Counted from the first letter of the stretch, positions 27,180 to 37,108 are shown. The stretch is DNA of 64,000 nt from DATMBF01 sp035559595 (GCA_035559595.1 DATMBF010000048.1:124001-188000), one strand, 5' to 3'. Numbers and translations are program-made. The notes: a model not told the origin generated them from the sequence alone.

Positions 27180-28378
27180 TGGAGGAATTCTTTGTAGAGT
27201 GCTTTGTACGCTTCCGTCATCACATCGGCCGAAAATAACTCCCGAACACGTGCACGGCCTTTCAGCCCAAACCTCTCTCGCAACGGTCTGTCGCTGAGAA
27301 GCGTACATATCGCATTGCCCAAACTAACCGGATCCTTGGGAGGAACTAATAAGCCAGTTTCTCCATGAACAACAATTTCTTTCGTACCGTCGACAGCGGT
27401 TGCGACAACGGCTTTGCCGGCCGCCATCGCTTCGAGAACGCTCAAGGGCATTCCTTCAAAAAGGGATGGTAAAACGAAGAGATCGCTGACTGATAGAATA
27501 TCCGCGATGTCGTTTCGAAATCCCGTGAATACAATTCGCGGGCTAACTGTTCTTGCCATCTTCTCAAGATGCTGTCGCAAATGTCCCTCTCCGACGAAAA
27601 GGAAGTAAGTGTTTGGTATCCTTTGGAGGATGGAGTGTATCGCGCGAATCAGAAATTCGTGGCCTTTTTGATTGTTCAGCCCAGCGACAACAGTAACGAT
27701 CAAATCATCGTAGTCAGTGATCCCCAAGGATGTCAGGATTTCCCTTTTTCCCTTTTTAGCGGCATGAAACGCTGAGACATCAATCCCATTAGGAATGACA
27801 CGGAGTTTATCAACGACCACGTTTCCAAAAACCGAACGAAGGTACTCTGCGTTGGACTCAGATACCGTAACGATCGCATTTACTGATTGTAACGACAGAG
27901 ACTTAAGGAATGTCAGCGTGCGGATTTTGATTTCTCGAAGCGCTCGTAACACAAAAGGGAGCGAACGTCTGCGCTGGTAACGTAGTTGGGAGATGTAATG
28001 CTCCGTGAGAATAATTGCATTATTGCTCATGAGCCGGGCAAGAAAAATTGCAGGCAAGCAAGAAAACGGTGTATGAAGGTGAAAGTGGATGAGCTGGGTT
28101 TTTCGTATGTATCGTATCAAAAGAACCCATCCTAGCCAGTCAAACCAACCAAGGATATCGAATTCATTTCGTAAGGCGACGTCATAGATAGGAATACCCC
28201 TTTTTCTATACATACGAAACCACTCCGATAGTCCGGTCGAACGGGGGCAAATAACCTGGTATTCATTGAAGGGCATTTTGCCATTAAGAATGGTATCGAT
28301 AACTTTGCTTACCCCGCCTGTTGTGCGGGCTTCATGGTAAACAGTGATTTTGACTTCTGATCCCACGGCAGTTTCCAC
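27176..28378 (-). CDS. GT4-family glycosyltransferase, GTG start
   Basis: About 400 residues. The N-terminal domain holds ITVYHEARTTGGVSKVI and LIHFHLHTPFSCLPA, with a TEHYISQLRYQRR segment. The C-terminal domain shows KLRVIPNGIDVSAF, VAGLNNQKGHEFLI, FVGEGHLRQHLE and the E-x7-E signature in FEGMPLSVLEAMAAGKAVVAT, a standard GT4 donor site. The frame reaches a TTG at 28423, inside the upstream methyltransferase gene. The GTG at 28378, 13 nt after that gene's stop and preceded by GAGAAGAGA, is preferred; GTG 28366 is another option. Within the glycan cluster it probably adds one sugar to a lipid-linked oligosaccharide. Confidence 0.9.
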   Translation of the reverse strand: METAVGSEVKITVYHEARTTGGVSKVIDTILNGKMPFNEYQVICPRSTGLSEWFRMYRKRGIPIYDVALRNEFDILGWFDWLGWVLLIRYIRKTQLIHFHLHTPFSCLPAIFLARLMSNNAIILTEHYISQLRYQRRRSLPFVLRALREIKIRTLTFLKSLSLQSVNAIVTVSESNAEYLRSVFGNVVVDKLRVIPNGIDVSAFHAAKKGKREILTSLGITDYDDLIVTVVAGLNNQKGHEFLIRAIHSILQRIPNTYFLFVGEGHLRQHLEKMARTVSPRIVFTGFRNDIADILSVSDLFVLPSLFEGMPLSVLEAMAAGKAVVATAVDGTKEIVVHGETGLLVPPKDPVSLGNAICTLLSDRPLRERFGLKGRARVRELFSADVMTEAYKALYKEFLQ

Positions 28379-28391
28379 TCTCTTCTCGTTA

Positions 28392-29057
28392 CTACATTTT
28401 TCGAGCGACCACGGTGTACCCAAGCGTTAGCTTTGGATAATAAAACAACCTATCTAAAAGTTTGGCAGAAATAAGCAGTGGCGAAAAGAGGAGTTTCATT
28501 GGAATTCGAGTTATTGCCCGATTTCCTAACACATCGTACAGCATAGCTCCCATAAGCTGCGCTATGGCCAATATCCCGCCCCCTCGCTCTTGAATCGAAA
28601 TGGGTTGAAGGTCGTACTGAGACATAAGCGTCTGCAATGCGTACCTTGTGTATCTGAAGTAATCATGTGGCTCTTCATGGAGAGGCCACATTGCTGGGAC
28701 CGTAGCAATGAAGTGACCTCCCGATTTCAACACTCTACTAATTTCCTTCATAACAGAAAAGGGGTTGACAACGTGCTCAAGAACTTGTGTACACAGGACT
28801 GTGTCGAACACAGAGGATTTGAAAGGAAGATGATGGCTGTCGGCACACACGTCTGGCGGTGAAACCGGGTCTGGTCTCAAGTCCGCTCCCAAATGATAAG
28901 TCACGTGGTCCTTGAAAAGGTAAGAATATGGCTTCACCCCACAGCCGACATCCAACAGAAGACCCTTGACATAGGGTAAGGTCGATGTCAGGCCGTCAAC
29001 TATGCTATCGGCTTCGGCACGGAGTGGATCAAAGATACTGCGTTTCAATGTTTGCAT
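28392..29057 (-). CDS. Class I SAM-dependent methyltransferase
   Basis: 221 residues. SAM motif LLLDVGCGVKPYSYLF, acidic residue in LGADLRPD, and FDTVLCTQVLEHV followed by SRVLKSGGHFIATVP, all typical of Methyltransf_11 proteins. PHDYFRYTRYALQTLM is a segment often seen in methyltransferases of O-antigen clusters. It is transcribed with the GT4 gene 13 nt downstream. The acceptor is not deducible; a sugar or lipid-linked glycan is the likely target. Confidence 0.88.
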   Translation of the reverse strand: MQTLKRSIFDPLRAEADSIVDGLTSTLPYVKGLLLDVGCGVKPYSYLFKDHVTYHLGADLRPDPVSPPDVCADSHHLPFKSSVFDTVLCTQVLEHVVNPFSVMKEISRVLKSGGHFIATVPAMWPLHEEPHDYFRYTRYALQTLMSQYDLQPISIQERGGGILAIAQLMGAMLYDVLGNRAITRIPMKLLFSPLLISAKLLDRLFYYPKLTLGYTVVARKM

Positions 29058-29110
29058 TCGATCCCTTCCTTCCCGAAAGAGGGCTTTCCTTGACTATTCA
29101 TGTTGCGCGA

Positions 29111-29812
29111 TCACCTTTGCGGTTTTCTGGCAACGGCGATTATCTGCCGCTGTCTATGAATAACACTCCACATCGTGCAAATCCCGTCAAAAAGCCAAAG
29201 GGGGAGGAGCTTATCAAGCAGGACAACTTTCGGTGGCCAAGCGTGAGTCAATATTCGGACATCCTCGACGACAAATCCCGCTTCAGTGAGAAGGTTCCCA
29301 AGATTCTGAGGAGTCCAGGTGTGCAAGTGATGATGTGGGTCCGAGCTGCTGTAGCTTCGATATTTCCTCCAATCATCAATTGGTGTACAGATTACCAATA
29401 CTCCCTCCGGGCGAAGCACTCGACGCAACTGTTTCAATGATCCAAGGGGATAAGGAACGTGTTCTAGACTGTGGTTCGAAATTGCCACGTCGAACGAATT
29501 ACTCTTGATCCTCTCGAAAGTGTCGGTTGCCTCAATTTCGTTCCTCGAGCACTCGGTTAAAGCTCGCGGATTGACTTCGATTCCTAGTTTCTTTTTGCAC
29601 CGGAGGGCTTTTAGCACATATCCGCCGCCGCAGCCAAAATCGAGTACATGATCTGTGTCAGATATGTGTTTTTGGAATTTCCTTGCTTCAATCTTCCCCG
29701 TTTTCAGCCCCCATCCTTGTTGCCATTCAAAATAGTGTTCGCCATTTACCCCAAGGTAATGCTTCGACACAGGTACAGGACGGTTTGCAGAACTAGCTGA
29801 TCCTCTCTTCAT
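29111..29812 (-). CDS. Class I SAM-dependent methyltransferase
   Basis: 233 residues. SAM motif HVLDFGCGGGYVLKAL, GIEVNPRAL as the acidic strand, and FDVAISNHSLEHVPYPLGSL with LRPEGVLVICTP. The N-terminus HYLGVNGEHYFEWQQGWG resembles the leader of O-antigen-cluster methyltransferases. The ATG overlaps the stop of the upstream GT4 gene (ATGA), implying coupled translation. The H-rich DPHHHLHTWTP segment lies where acceptor residues are usually found. It probably modifies the surface glycan (inference). Confidence 0.88.
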   Translation of the reverse strand: MKRGSASSANRPVPVSKHYLGVNGEHYFEWQQGWGLKTGKIEARKFQKHISDTDHVLDFGCGGGYVLKALRCKKKLGIEVNPRALTECSRNEIEATDTFERIKSNSFDVAISNHSLEHVPYPLGSLKQLRRVLRPEGVLVICTPIDDWRKYRSYSSSDPHHHLHTWTPQNLGNLLTEAGFVVEDVRILTHAWPPKVVLLDKLLPLWLFDGICTMWSVIHRQRQIIAVARKPQR

Positions 29813-31002
29813 CGTGGTTCTTTTGTTTTCAAGACGTTTTCAAAGACAGCTTGGATCTTCCTTCCAATAACGTTCTGATCAAAATGAATTAATGCGCGCG
29901 ATCGTGCTCGGGAGGCCAATTCACTGCGTTTACTTTCATTCAGGATCAGTTCCCTTAGTCCGTAATACAATGAAAGATGATCGTTGGGCTGGACAAGCAA
30001 TGCCCCGTCGCCCACAACTTCGGGAATAGAACCCGAGAAGGTGGTAACGACTGGTTTAGCGCAGGCCATGCTTTCAATGAGAACGATACCGAACTGCTCC
30101 TGCCAGTATTTGCGAGGTATGCTGGGAAGAGTAAAGATATCCGTCATGTTATGCAAGAGGTGAATCTCTTTGTGCGGGACATATCCAATGAATCGTACGA
30201 CCTCTTCAAGCTTGAGTTGTCGGATGCGCTGAAAAAGCTCCTTTTCCCTTGGCCCTCGCCCAGCAATAACTACCTTCAGGCGGTTCGCGTCTATTGCAGG
30301 ATCCATCACCAGTCTTTTCGTGGCATAGATCAGCTCGAATATCCCTTTCGAGGCCCGAATTCTTCCTACAAACAGGATGACAATATCATCTTCGGAAAAA
30401 CCAAACCGCTGCCTCCATTGAAGCCGTTGCTGAGGCATCGGACGAAATTTTTGGACGTCCACCGCGTTGCCGACAACATAGATTTTCTCTGAATTCACGC
30501 CTTCAAGCTCGAGGGCTGCCTTTGCCCGTTCGCTCATGGCCATGAATGCATCAACGCGAGGATAGATTTGAGACTTTAAGTACCGCGCAACTGGTTTATG
30601 GTCCCTCGCGAAGGGAATGTTCTCATAGTGGATGGCTATGAGCTTGAAGCCCAATTTCTTTTTGGCCATTGCAGCTTGATAGACAAAGAAGTAAGAGGAG
30701 TCTGAAACATGAACAAGATCGAACCCTTTCAATGCACTTTCTAATCCAAACATCCACTGACCCGCTCCCGTCACGTTATCCATCAATCCGAACAATCCGT
30801 TTCGTATTGCTCGAGGCATGAATCGAAACATTCCCTCCGGGCTGCGAAGGCGTCGGATCGGAAATGATATTTCCGAGTGATCAAACCAAGGATTATCCGA
30901 CGAGAAACAGACAAAGTCGAATTCCTTCAGAAGCGGCTCATAGGAAAGTGTCTCTTCTTTCGAAAGATGATGACCACGGACTAACGCGATGCGAGGTTTC
31001 AT
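29809..31002 (-). CDS. GT4-family glycosyltransferase
   Basis: 397 residues. The N-terminal half includes FDLVHVSDSSYFFVYQA and LIAIHYENIPFARDH. The C-terminal half has KIYVVGNAVDVQKFRP, ILFVGRIRASKGIFELI, RFIGYVPHKEIHLL and the E-x7-E signature in EQFGIVLIESMACAKPVVTT, followed by GSIPEVVGDGALLV. These are donor-site features of retaining GT4 enzymes. It overlaps the downstream methyltransferase by 4 nt. Sugar specificity cannot be read. Confidence 0.91.
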   Translation of the reverse strand: MKPRIALVRGHHLSKEETLSYEPLLKEFDFVCFSSDNPWFDHSEISFPIRRLRSPEGMFRFMPRAIRNGLFGLMDNVTGAGQWMFGLESALKGFDLVHVSDSSYFFVYQAAMAKKKLGFKLIAIHYENIPFARDHKPVARYLKSQIYPRVDAFMAMSERAKAALELEGVNSEKIYVVGNAVDVQKFRPMPQQRLQWRQRFGFSEDDIVILFVGRIRASKGIFELIYATKRLVMDPAIDANRLKVVIAGRGPREKELFQRIRQLKLEEVVRFIGYVPHKEIHLLHNMTDIFTLPSIPRKYWQEQFGIVLIESMACAKPVVTTFSGSIPEVVGDGALLVQPNDHLSLYYGLRELILNESKRSELASRARSRALIHFDQNVIGRKIQAVFENVLKTKEPR

Positions 31003-31154
31003 CCTCCTCCTTTTCGAATGATCTTGAAACTTACCTCGACGGATTGTTTTAGCATGTCATTGATTGATCATTGATTGACAGAAAGCGATACGAAGAATGG
31101 TGGAAGATGCGTTCAACAACGGTCTCCACATTGCCGTATCTTGCGGGGCATAAA

Positions 31155-32630
31155 TTATCGAATTTTGGCAGCCGGTATTCTTGAGAGGATCCATTCACCG
31201 ATCGGTGGAGGCAGAATTCTCTCAATGACGTCACGATCCTCGGGGAGAACGCCCTTAATGCTGGTAAACATTGCACCGTATGCCACCACTCCGACGAGAA
31301 TCTGTAGGCCTACAGGCAAGGGGTCCAACACATAGACAATAATGCCCATCCCTAGCGCTGCAATGAGAGGCTTCGCAAACAATCTACCAAGATTGAGTCG
31401 ATATCCGAAAACATTGAGTCGAAGAAATGCGCTTACAAAGAGGGTGAACTCGACCAACACTAAAGACAGGCTCGGAATAATGATTCCGTACTGAGGGATC
31501 AACAAAACATTGAGGGCAACAACAACGAGTCCTGTAGCGAGAGTTACCATCATGGTGAACCGTTGCTGTCCCACAGCAAGGAGGAAAGAATAGAGAATCC
31601 AGTTTGCGTAGCTCAAGAGGTTCGCAACCATCAAAATCTGCAGCGCAGTTACGGCTGGCATGAATGCAGGCGTGAAGAGCAGAAAGATCAGTTTCTCTGC
31701 AATAAGGATAGTGCCAAGTGAGAGGGGTATGGCGACAATCAGAATATAGCGCACGGATCCTTCGAGAACAGACGGCAACTTTTCAGCTTTTGCCGAAAAC
31801 AATTGCGCGAAGAACGGAAACATAACCTGGACGAGTGAACTTGGAATAAGGGTAAGAATGGTGATGAATTTGAACGCTGCACCATAATAAGCAACAAGCT
31901 CGTCGCCTTTAAGATACTTCAAAAGAGTAAGTGTTAGATACATATACATAACGATTCCAGCAGAACTTAGTGCAACTGGAACTCCTTCCCGTGCCAACCG
32001 GGTCCAGAGCCGTGTGTCGATGGTGCTACGGCTTAAGCCAAGAGCTCTGCGCGCAGCGCGTGCCACGACGGCCAAGTAAAGGAGGTTAACAATGAGTGTC
32101 CCCAGGAGGAATTCAAAGAGGGTTCCCCCTAAACCGAGGATGATGACAGCTGCAAGAGAGGAAAACGTTTCGGAGAAGACTGTCAAAAGGGAAACGCTCG
32201 TCATTTTTCTGTACGCTTGAAACGCTGCGGCAAAAAGGGCTGAAAACGAGTTTGTTCCGAGAATGAGAAAGGAGAAGAACAAAGTCCAATTCGTCAGGGG
32301 ATCAAACTCTGAAATGAATGTAACCAGCGCAACCACAGCGCCTGAACCCAACAGAAGGACCACTTTGATCAAAGAACTGTTGAGAAGGTAAGAAGAGGCT
32401 CGGGATGGGTTGGCAGACACATCGCGGGTGAGGATCTGGGGTAATCCAAGATCGAACAACACACTAAACATGGTAACAAAATACGTGGCGAAAATGTATA
32501 CTCCGAATTGATCAACCCCAAGAAAGACGGCGATGAACTTCAGTCTGACCAGCGCCACTATGAGACTGAAAATCTTTGCTCCAAGAAGAGCTAACGAATC
32601 GAAACCTATTTTTCTTGCTTCAGAGCTCAC
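31155..32630 (-). CDS. Wzx-like polysaccharide flippase (MOP superfamily)
   Basis: 491 residues with about 12-14 hydrophobic helices along the whole length, starting LALLGAKIFSLIVALVRLKFIAVFLG and including FGVYIFATYFVTMFSVLFDLGLPQIL. The pattern and length fit the polysaccharide-biosynthesis (Wzx/RfbX) branch of the MOP superfamily, which moves lipid-linked oligosaccharides across the inner membrane. The position among glycosyltransferases supports this. No Wzy polymerase was recognised. About 150 bp without a gene separate it from the downstream GT4 gene. Confidence 0.9.
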   Translation of the reverse strand: MSSEARKIGFDSLALLGAKIFSLIVALVRLKFIAVFLGVDQFGVYIFATYFVTMFSVLFDLGLPQILTRDVSANPSRASSYLLNSSLIKVVLLLGSGAVVALVTFISEFDPLTNWTLFFSFLILGTNSFSALFAAAFQAYRKMTSVSLLTVFSETFSSLAAVIILGLGGTLFEFLLGTLIVNLLYLAVVARAARRALGLSRSTIDTRLWTRLAREGVPVALSSAGIVMYMYLTLTLLKYLKGDELVAYYGAAFKFITILTLIPSSLVQVMFPFFAQLFSAKAEKLPSVLEGSVRYILIVAIPLSLGTILIAEKLIFLLFTPAFMPAVTALQILMVANLLSYANWILYSFLLAVGQQRFTMMVTLATGLVVVALNVLLIPQYGIIIPSLSLVLVEFTLFVSAFLRLNVFGYRLNLGRLFAKPLIAALGMGIIVYVLDPLPVGLQILVGVVAYGAMFTSIKGVLPEDRDVIERILPPPIGEWILSRIPAAKIR

Positions 32631-32779
32631 TGTTCGTACGAGGTATATCTGATCCTCTCCTTACATATCTCCAGTGTCAATTTGCAAATAAACCTTCGCC
32701 AAGTGGGATCATCATCAAATTATACCACAAGACGACTGCTGGTCTCACACCGTTCCCTGCGTTGTGCACCACGAACAGT

Positions 32780-34207
32780 CTATTTTGCCGAGACATTGGC
32801 AATTGAGTAACCACTATCGATGGCTGACCAATAAACCCTTCCATCTATTCTGTGTGCAGAGACTTTGAAGACGGACCAAAATCTTTCTGTGCCGCTAACT
32901 GAATCAAGAAGAGTTGGGGCGATCATGGAATATTGTTTAAGATTTGCAGCAGGTATGCTGGCTATGTATTCCCAAGTTTCTGACTCGTCTCCTCTTGTGG
33001 GATTTCCGTTGCTATTCAGGCTTGAGAATCTTCTCCATACTGCATAGTGATGAATTCGTTGCTTGGCTTTTGGGATGTCCTGCGAACTTCTTGCCCAGAC
33101 GAGACGAACTTGTCTTCCATGATCGTCAGGCACATCCTCGATCGCACATATTATGGGAGCCTGAAGCTCTCCAGAGGAGATCCCTGAAAGGGAAACGTCA
33201 CCAAGGACTGTTTTCCGGTTGGCCACATAGAGTAAGAGCTGGGACTTAAAGGTCCCAAGTCTGATCGGTTCGAACTTGACCTGAATACTCTTTGTGGCGA
33301 ACGGGGGTATTGCTATAGTGGGCTGGGTTATTGAAAACGCAATTGCCGGAGGAATCAAGATTCCAACAACAGCAACGGTATCTTCTGTTGCCATGTTCTT
33401 AATTCTAATGTTTGCAGTGACAGATTTTCGGATGCGGACCTGTCCAAAATCGATTTCTTTTGGAGCATAAACCAAGCTTTCCTTGTGAACAAGGGGAGGC
33501 GGTGTTCCTTTCGTAATCCGAATTTCATCGAGCACTCCTTTAAAGTATTCATACCCCGGGTAAACCCCCCATCTTCCAATCTCAAGAGGGGCATTACTCC
33601 GAAGAGCATAAGGAAAATGATCATCAACAGGAGATGCGGCGAGAACTCCATCAACGTACAAGAACAGTTTGCGACGTTCTCTATCCCTTACGAATACAAC
33701 GTGGTGCCAGCGTCCGTCGTTGTACGTATTTGTGCTTGTCACTGTTAACAGGGTGTCAGGAGGATTTCCATCTCCCCGGTTACCGATTTGGCCCTGAACG
33801 CGACCGTGAAAAAGTCTAAGGAGATATCCAGGAACTGGAGCCAGACCTTTACGCACAATGGTATGTCCGCCCGTTCCTTTCGAATTAAACCACGCCTCGA
33901 TTGTGAAGCTCTCGCTTGAATCAAAACTTAGTGCCTGGTTCCTTGGATTCTGAACCTTAATGAAATCATTCATTCCATCAAAACGTCGTCCAAATCCGAC
34001 AATACCGGGGACAATTGATGTTCCGACGGCCTCTCCATGATTCCGAAAAGAAGAGAAATCAATGACGAGCGACCCCTCCTCGTTGTCAAAACTCCAATAA
34101 GCAACTACCGTGGAGTCTAATGAGACTTGAGGATGAAGAGTCTCAAATTGTGGATAGAGGGACAGCATCATTGAATAGAGCGTGAGGATACCCCCAAGCG
34201 GTTGCAT
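32780..34207 (-). CDS. Secreted LamG/concanavalin-like protein with Ig-like domain
   Basis: About 475 residues. The ATG at 34207 has GGAGG 4 nt upstream and opens a hydrophobic leader (MQPLGGILTLYSMMLSLYP); the frame extends to 34243. Residues ~30-240 form a LamG jelly-roll domain: VAYWSFDNEEG, FTIEAWFNSKGTGGHTIVRKG, GRWHHVVFVRDRERRKLFLYVDG and GVLDEIRITKG. About 250-350 is an ASPM/choice-of-anchor-D-like Ig domain (EIDFGQVRIRKSVTANIRIKN). A fibronectin-III-like part follows. LamG folds often bind carbohydrates, and the gene sits inside the glycan cluster, so surface-glycan binding is a plausible role (inference). No T9SS tag is seen. Confidence 0.85.
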   Translation of the reverse strand: MQPLGGILTLYSMMLSLYPQFETLHPQVSLDSTVVAYWSFDNEEGSLVIDFSSFRNHGEAVGTSIVPGIVGFGRRFDGMNDFIKVQNPRNQALSFDSSESFTIEAWFNSKGTGGHTIVRKGLAPVPGYLLRLFHGRVQGQIGNRGDGNPPDTLLTVTSTNTYNDGRWHHVVFVRDRERRKLFLYVDGVLAASPVDDHFPYALRSNAPLEIGRWGVYPGYEYFKGVLDEIRITKGTPPPLVHKESLVYAPKEIDFGQVRIRKSVTANIRIKNMATEDTVAVVGILIPPAIAFSITQPTIAIPPFATKSIQVKFEPIRLGTFKSQLLLYVANRKTVLGDVSLSGISSGELQAPIICAIEDVPDDHGRQVRLVWARSSQDIPKAKQRIHHYAVWRRFSSLNSNGNPTRGDESETWEYIASIPAANLKQYSMIAPTLLDSVSGTERFWSVFKVSAHRIDGRVYWSAIDSGYSIANVSAK

Positions 34208-34290
34208 ATTTCCTCCGTATGTTATTAGAGATTTTCCTCCCAACGCAGCGTATTGAACAATGAATCCTCAAGTACTGAGGCGCTGTTGAG

Positions 34291-35151
34291 TTATCGCGTC
34301 TTCATTCCAAGATTGTAGTGACTTTTGACGGCGCGAAACCATCCCCACGCAATCCTCCCCAGCATTCCTACCGGTATCGTCAACCAGTGATATGGTTTTG
34401 CATACCTCCAGAGCAACCGCAGATTGCTCTTCAGTTTGTTCCAGTTCTTGAACCACGAGAAATGCCCGCCAACGCTTACCGAGACCTTATGCCAAACTTT
34501 CGCTTTGGGTTGAAACACCAAACGGTAGCCGGCTCGACGGGCACGCAAACACCAGTCGACATCCTCACCGTACATAAAAAATCGCTCGTCGAAAAGTCCA
34601 ATCTCCTCAATCACCTCCCGCTTGGCGAGAATGCAGCAGCCTGTGAGGTAATCAACATCTTTCACGATATCATGCTGCCTACGATCCATCTCACGGATCC
34701 CTTCGTGGGCAATCCAGCCCGACCACCAGTGAATCCTCCCCCCAGCAAACCAGATCCGCTGCGGGTCAGTATAATAGAGCACCTTAGCCCCAACCATGCC
34801 GATGCTTGGGTCCGACTCTGCAGTTCGGATCAATTCGTCGAGAACCATCGCGTCAACGACCGTGTCATTATTCAGCACAAGCACGTACTCTGCGCCCCGC
34901 TCAAGAGCGTGTCGAATTCCAACATTGTTTCCGCCCGCAAATCTTACGTTCACGGAGTTTTCAATGAGCTCCACGGACGGAAACTGGGAACGGAAAGCTT
35001 CGACCGACCCATCCGATGAAGCATTGTCGACAACAAGAACGCGTGCATTGCTATAATGGACCTTTTGCAGAGACGACAGACATTCGAGCGTATCGGCCTT
35101 GCCATTCCAATTTACGAGAATCACATAGACTAATGGATGTTCTTCTGCCAT
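34291..35151 (-). CDS. GT2-family glycosyltransferase (rhamnosyltransferase-like)
   Basis: 286 residues. GT-A fold motifs are clear: VILVNWNGKADTLECLSSL, VLVVDNASSDGSVEAF, VLVLNNDTVV (metal-binding acidic motif) and FFMYGEDVDWCLRARRAGY, the catalytic-base region typical of dTDP-rhamnosyltransferase-like GT2 enzymes. The enzyme is inverting and metal-dependent by family. It follows the methyltransferase gene by 4 nt. The sugar is probably a deoxyhexose, but this is only suggested by family resemblance. Confidence 0.92.
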   Translation of the reverse strand: MAEEHPLVYVILVNWNGKADTLECLSSLQKVHYSNARVLVVDNASSDGSVEAFRSQFPSVELIENSVNVRFAGGNNVGIRHALERGAEYVLVLNNDTVVDAMVLDELIRTAESDPSIGMVGAKVLYYTDPQRIWFAGGRIHWWSGWIAHEGIREMDRRQHDIVKDVDYLTGCCILAKREVIEEIGLFDERFFMYGEDVDWCLRARRAGYRLVFQPKAKVWHKVSVSVGGHFSWFKNWNKLKSNLRLLWRYAKPYHWLTIPVGMLGRIAWGWFRAVKSHYNLGMKTR

Positions 35152-35155
35152 GCAT

Positions 35156-35965
35156 TCATTTCTTTCGAGCGATCACCAACAGTCCGCCACCAGATTTGTT
35201 GTTGGAGACGTAATCCAATGTCATAAGAAGAAGGGTCAGGGGTAATGTGAGAATGTAATAGATCGGCAGCAGAAAGAAGAATGCCTTGTTTTTGTTCAAA
35301 AGGAGAAGAGGAAGCTTGATTCCCAAGACCCATGCAGAATATCCCCATTGCCCGTATGTGAAGCGCAATCTCTCAATTGCCAATCCTGCCTCTTCTAACT
35401 TTGCCTTGAGCTCTTCTGGAGCATATCCATAGCGTACGTGCTCGCCGATGAAACTCTCGTGCACAATTGCCTCGCCGCTCCTGCCACTAAGATTGGCGGG
35501 AGTGTTCACAAGGAGCACGCCGCCGCCTCGCAGAGATCGCGCCAAATTGCCAAAGACCCGCCGGTCGTCCTCAATATGTTCCATAACATCCACCGAGAGA
35601 ACGAGATCAAATTCTTCTCGATGTTGAAGTTCGCCCAGATCATGCACTTCGCATTTCACGTTCTGAAGTCCGACCTTTTGAAAGAAGTCTACAGAGTCTT
35701 TGATCTCGGCTTCTTTAACGTCCACTGCAACAATGCTTGCATGGGGGAAGCGTCGTGCGAGGTAGTATGCATATTGTCCGAAACCGCTCCCCGCATCGAG
35801 GATTCGGCGCGGTGGAGTGGAGGTTCGCATCAATGTCCGCAGCTCGCGTTTGACATACCACTCGCGGAGAAACAGGATTCCAAGAGCTGTATAGAACATC
35901 CGTCGCCGGGAGGGACTCGTCCCAACGAAGTCGGCGAGAACCTTTTTTATCGGATCATAGTCCAT
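35156..35965 (-). CDS. Class I SAM-dependent methyltransferase with C-terminal membrane helix
   Basis: 269 residues. SAM motif RILDAGSGFGQYAYYLA, acidic IVAVDVKEAE, and FDLVLSVDVMEHIEDDR with LRGGGVLLVNTPANL. A hydrophobic stretch near the C-terminus (FFFLLPIYYILTLPLTLLLM) is long enough for one membrane helix, placing the enzyme at the inner membrane where lipid-linked sugars are built. It lies between a GT4 and a GT2 gene on the same strand. Confidence 0.89.
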   Translation of the reverse strand: MDYDPIKKVLADFVGTSPSRRRMFYTALGILFLREWYVKRELRTLMRTSTPPRRILDAGSGFGQYAYYLARRFPHASIVAVDVKEAEIKDSVDFFQKVGLQNVKCEVHDLGELQHREEFDLVLSVDVMEHIEDDRRVFGNLARSLRGGGVLLVNTPANLSGRSGEAIVHESFIGEHVRYGYAPEELKAKLEEAGLAIERLRFTYGQWGYSAWVLGIKLPLLLLNKNKAFFFLLPIYYILTLPLTLLLMTLDYVSNNKSGGGLLVIARKK

Positions 35966-35989
35966 CGTTCAGTGCAACGTCTATTCCTG

Positions 35990-37108
35990 TCATCGTGCAA
36001 AATCCTCGATAACTCCGACAAAATGCTCCCAGGAGTATTTTGTCTTTTCGATTCTGACATTTGAAACAAACTCATTCTCCTTTTGCTCTCGATAGAAACG
36101 AACAACGGCCTCCGCTAATCGTTGAGGATCCTCGGGGGGAACAAGTAATCCTGTTTTCCCATCGAGAACAACCTCGGGCAAGCCACCAACATTCGTGGCA
36201 ATGACTGGCCTGTCGAATTGATAGGCGATCTGAACGATCCCACTCTGCGTTGCCGAGCTATACGGCAGTACAACAGCATCGCACGCCGAAAAATAGAGTT
36301 TCACCTGGTCGTTCGGGACGTAGTCGGAGTTCACCATGACGTCATTCTCGAGACTCAAGTCGCGGATCAAGGTTCGGTATGATGATTCATCATCATAGAA
36401 TTCGCCCACAACAAGAAGTTTCACTTTTAGCTCCTTGAGGATGAGCGGCATCGCGCGCAATAATGTTTGCAAACCTTTGTATCGGCGAACATATCCAAAG
36501 AAAAGAATGATCCTCTCGTTATTCAATCCAAGACTGCGTCGGGCTTCGTTCTTTGGGATGGCTTCCCCGAAGATCTCGTAAATCGGATGATGGGCAAAAC
36601 GCCAGGTTGCTGCGGGCCAAAACGAAAGAAGGTCCCGCTGAACCGAGCTCGACTGCACGAGGAAAAAGTCAACTGCCTTGAAAGCGTACCGTGTAAAGAA
36701 AACATCGCCGGGACGATGTTCATGGGGAATGACATTGTCACAAATGAAAAGTACCTTTGCGCCGGTTTTCTTCTTCACATGACGACTGATGAACCCAAAG
36801 CAGGGGCCGAAGAAGGGAAGCCAGTACTTGAAAATGAGGAGATCGGGCTTCTTTGCCGCAATTCTTTTTGCTGTAGACAGCCATGTCAGCGGATTGATGC
36901 TATCGATGAGCTGCTCGGACGGAATTGCCGCATCGGCTCCACGTTGCTCTTCTTGAGACTTGCCCGGGAACAGGAGCTTCGGATATTGGCGGGAGAAGGT
37001 GACAACATCCACGTGGTGTCGCTTGCTCAAATGGCGATACAAAAGCGCCATATAGTGTGCGATACCACCGCGAAGCGGATATGCAGTTCCGACAAGAACG
37101 ATGTTCAT
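35990..37108 (-). CDS. GT4-family glycosyltransferase with altered E-x7-E motif
   Basis: 372 residues. N-terminal GTAYPLRGGIAHYMALL and DLLIFKYWLPFFGPCFG. The C-terminal domain has IILFFGYVRRYKGLQTLL, VVLPYSSATQSGIVQIAYQF and VGGLPEVVLDGKTGLLVPPEDP. The E-x7-E positions are Ser/Thr and Gln here (SATQSGIVQ), a pattern seen in one GT4 branch, so activity is still expected. It probably transfers a sugar within the glycan cluster. The ATG lies 52 nt after the GT9 gene. Confidence 0.9.
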   Translation of the reverse strand: MNIVLVGTAYPLRGGIAHYMALLYRHLSKRHHVDVVTFSRQYPKLLFPGKSQEEQRGADAAIPSEQLIDSINPLTWLSTAKRIAAKKPDLLIFKYWLPFFGPCFGFISRHVKKKTGAKVLFICDNVIPHEHRPGDVFFTRYAFKAVDFFLVQSSSVQRDLLSFWPAATWRFAHHPIYEIFGEAIPKNEARRSLGLNNERIILFFGYVRRYKGLQTLLRAMPLILKELKVKLLVVGEFYDDESSYRTLIRDLSLENDVMVNSDYVPNDQVKLYFSACDAVVLPYSSATQSGIVQIAYQFDRPVIATNVGGLPEVVLDGKTGLLVPPEDPQRLAEAVVRFYREQKENEFVSNVRIEKTKYSWEHFVGVIEDFAR

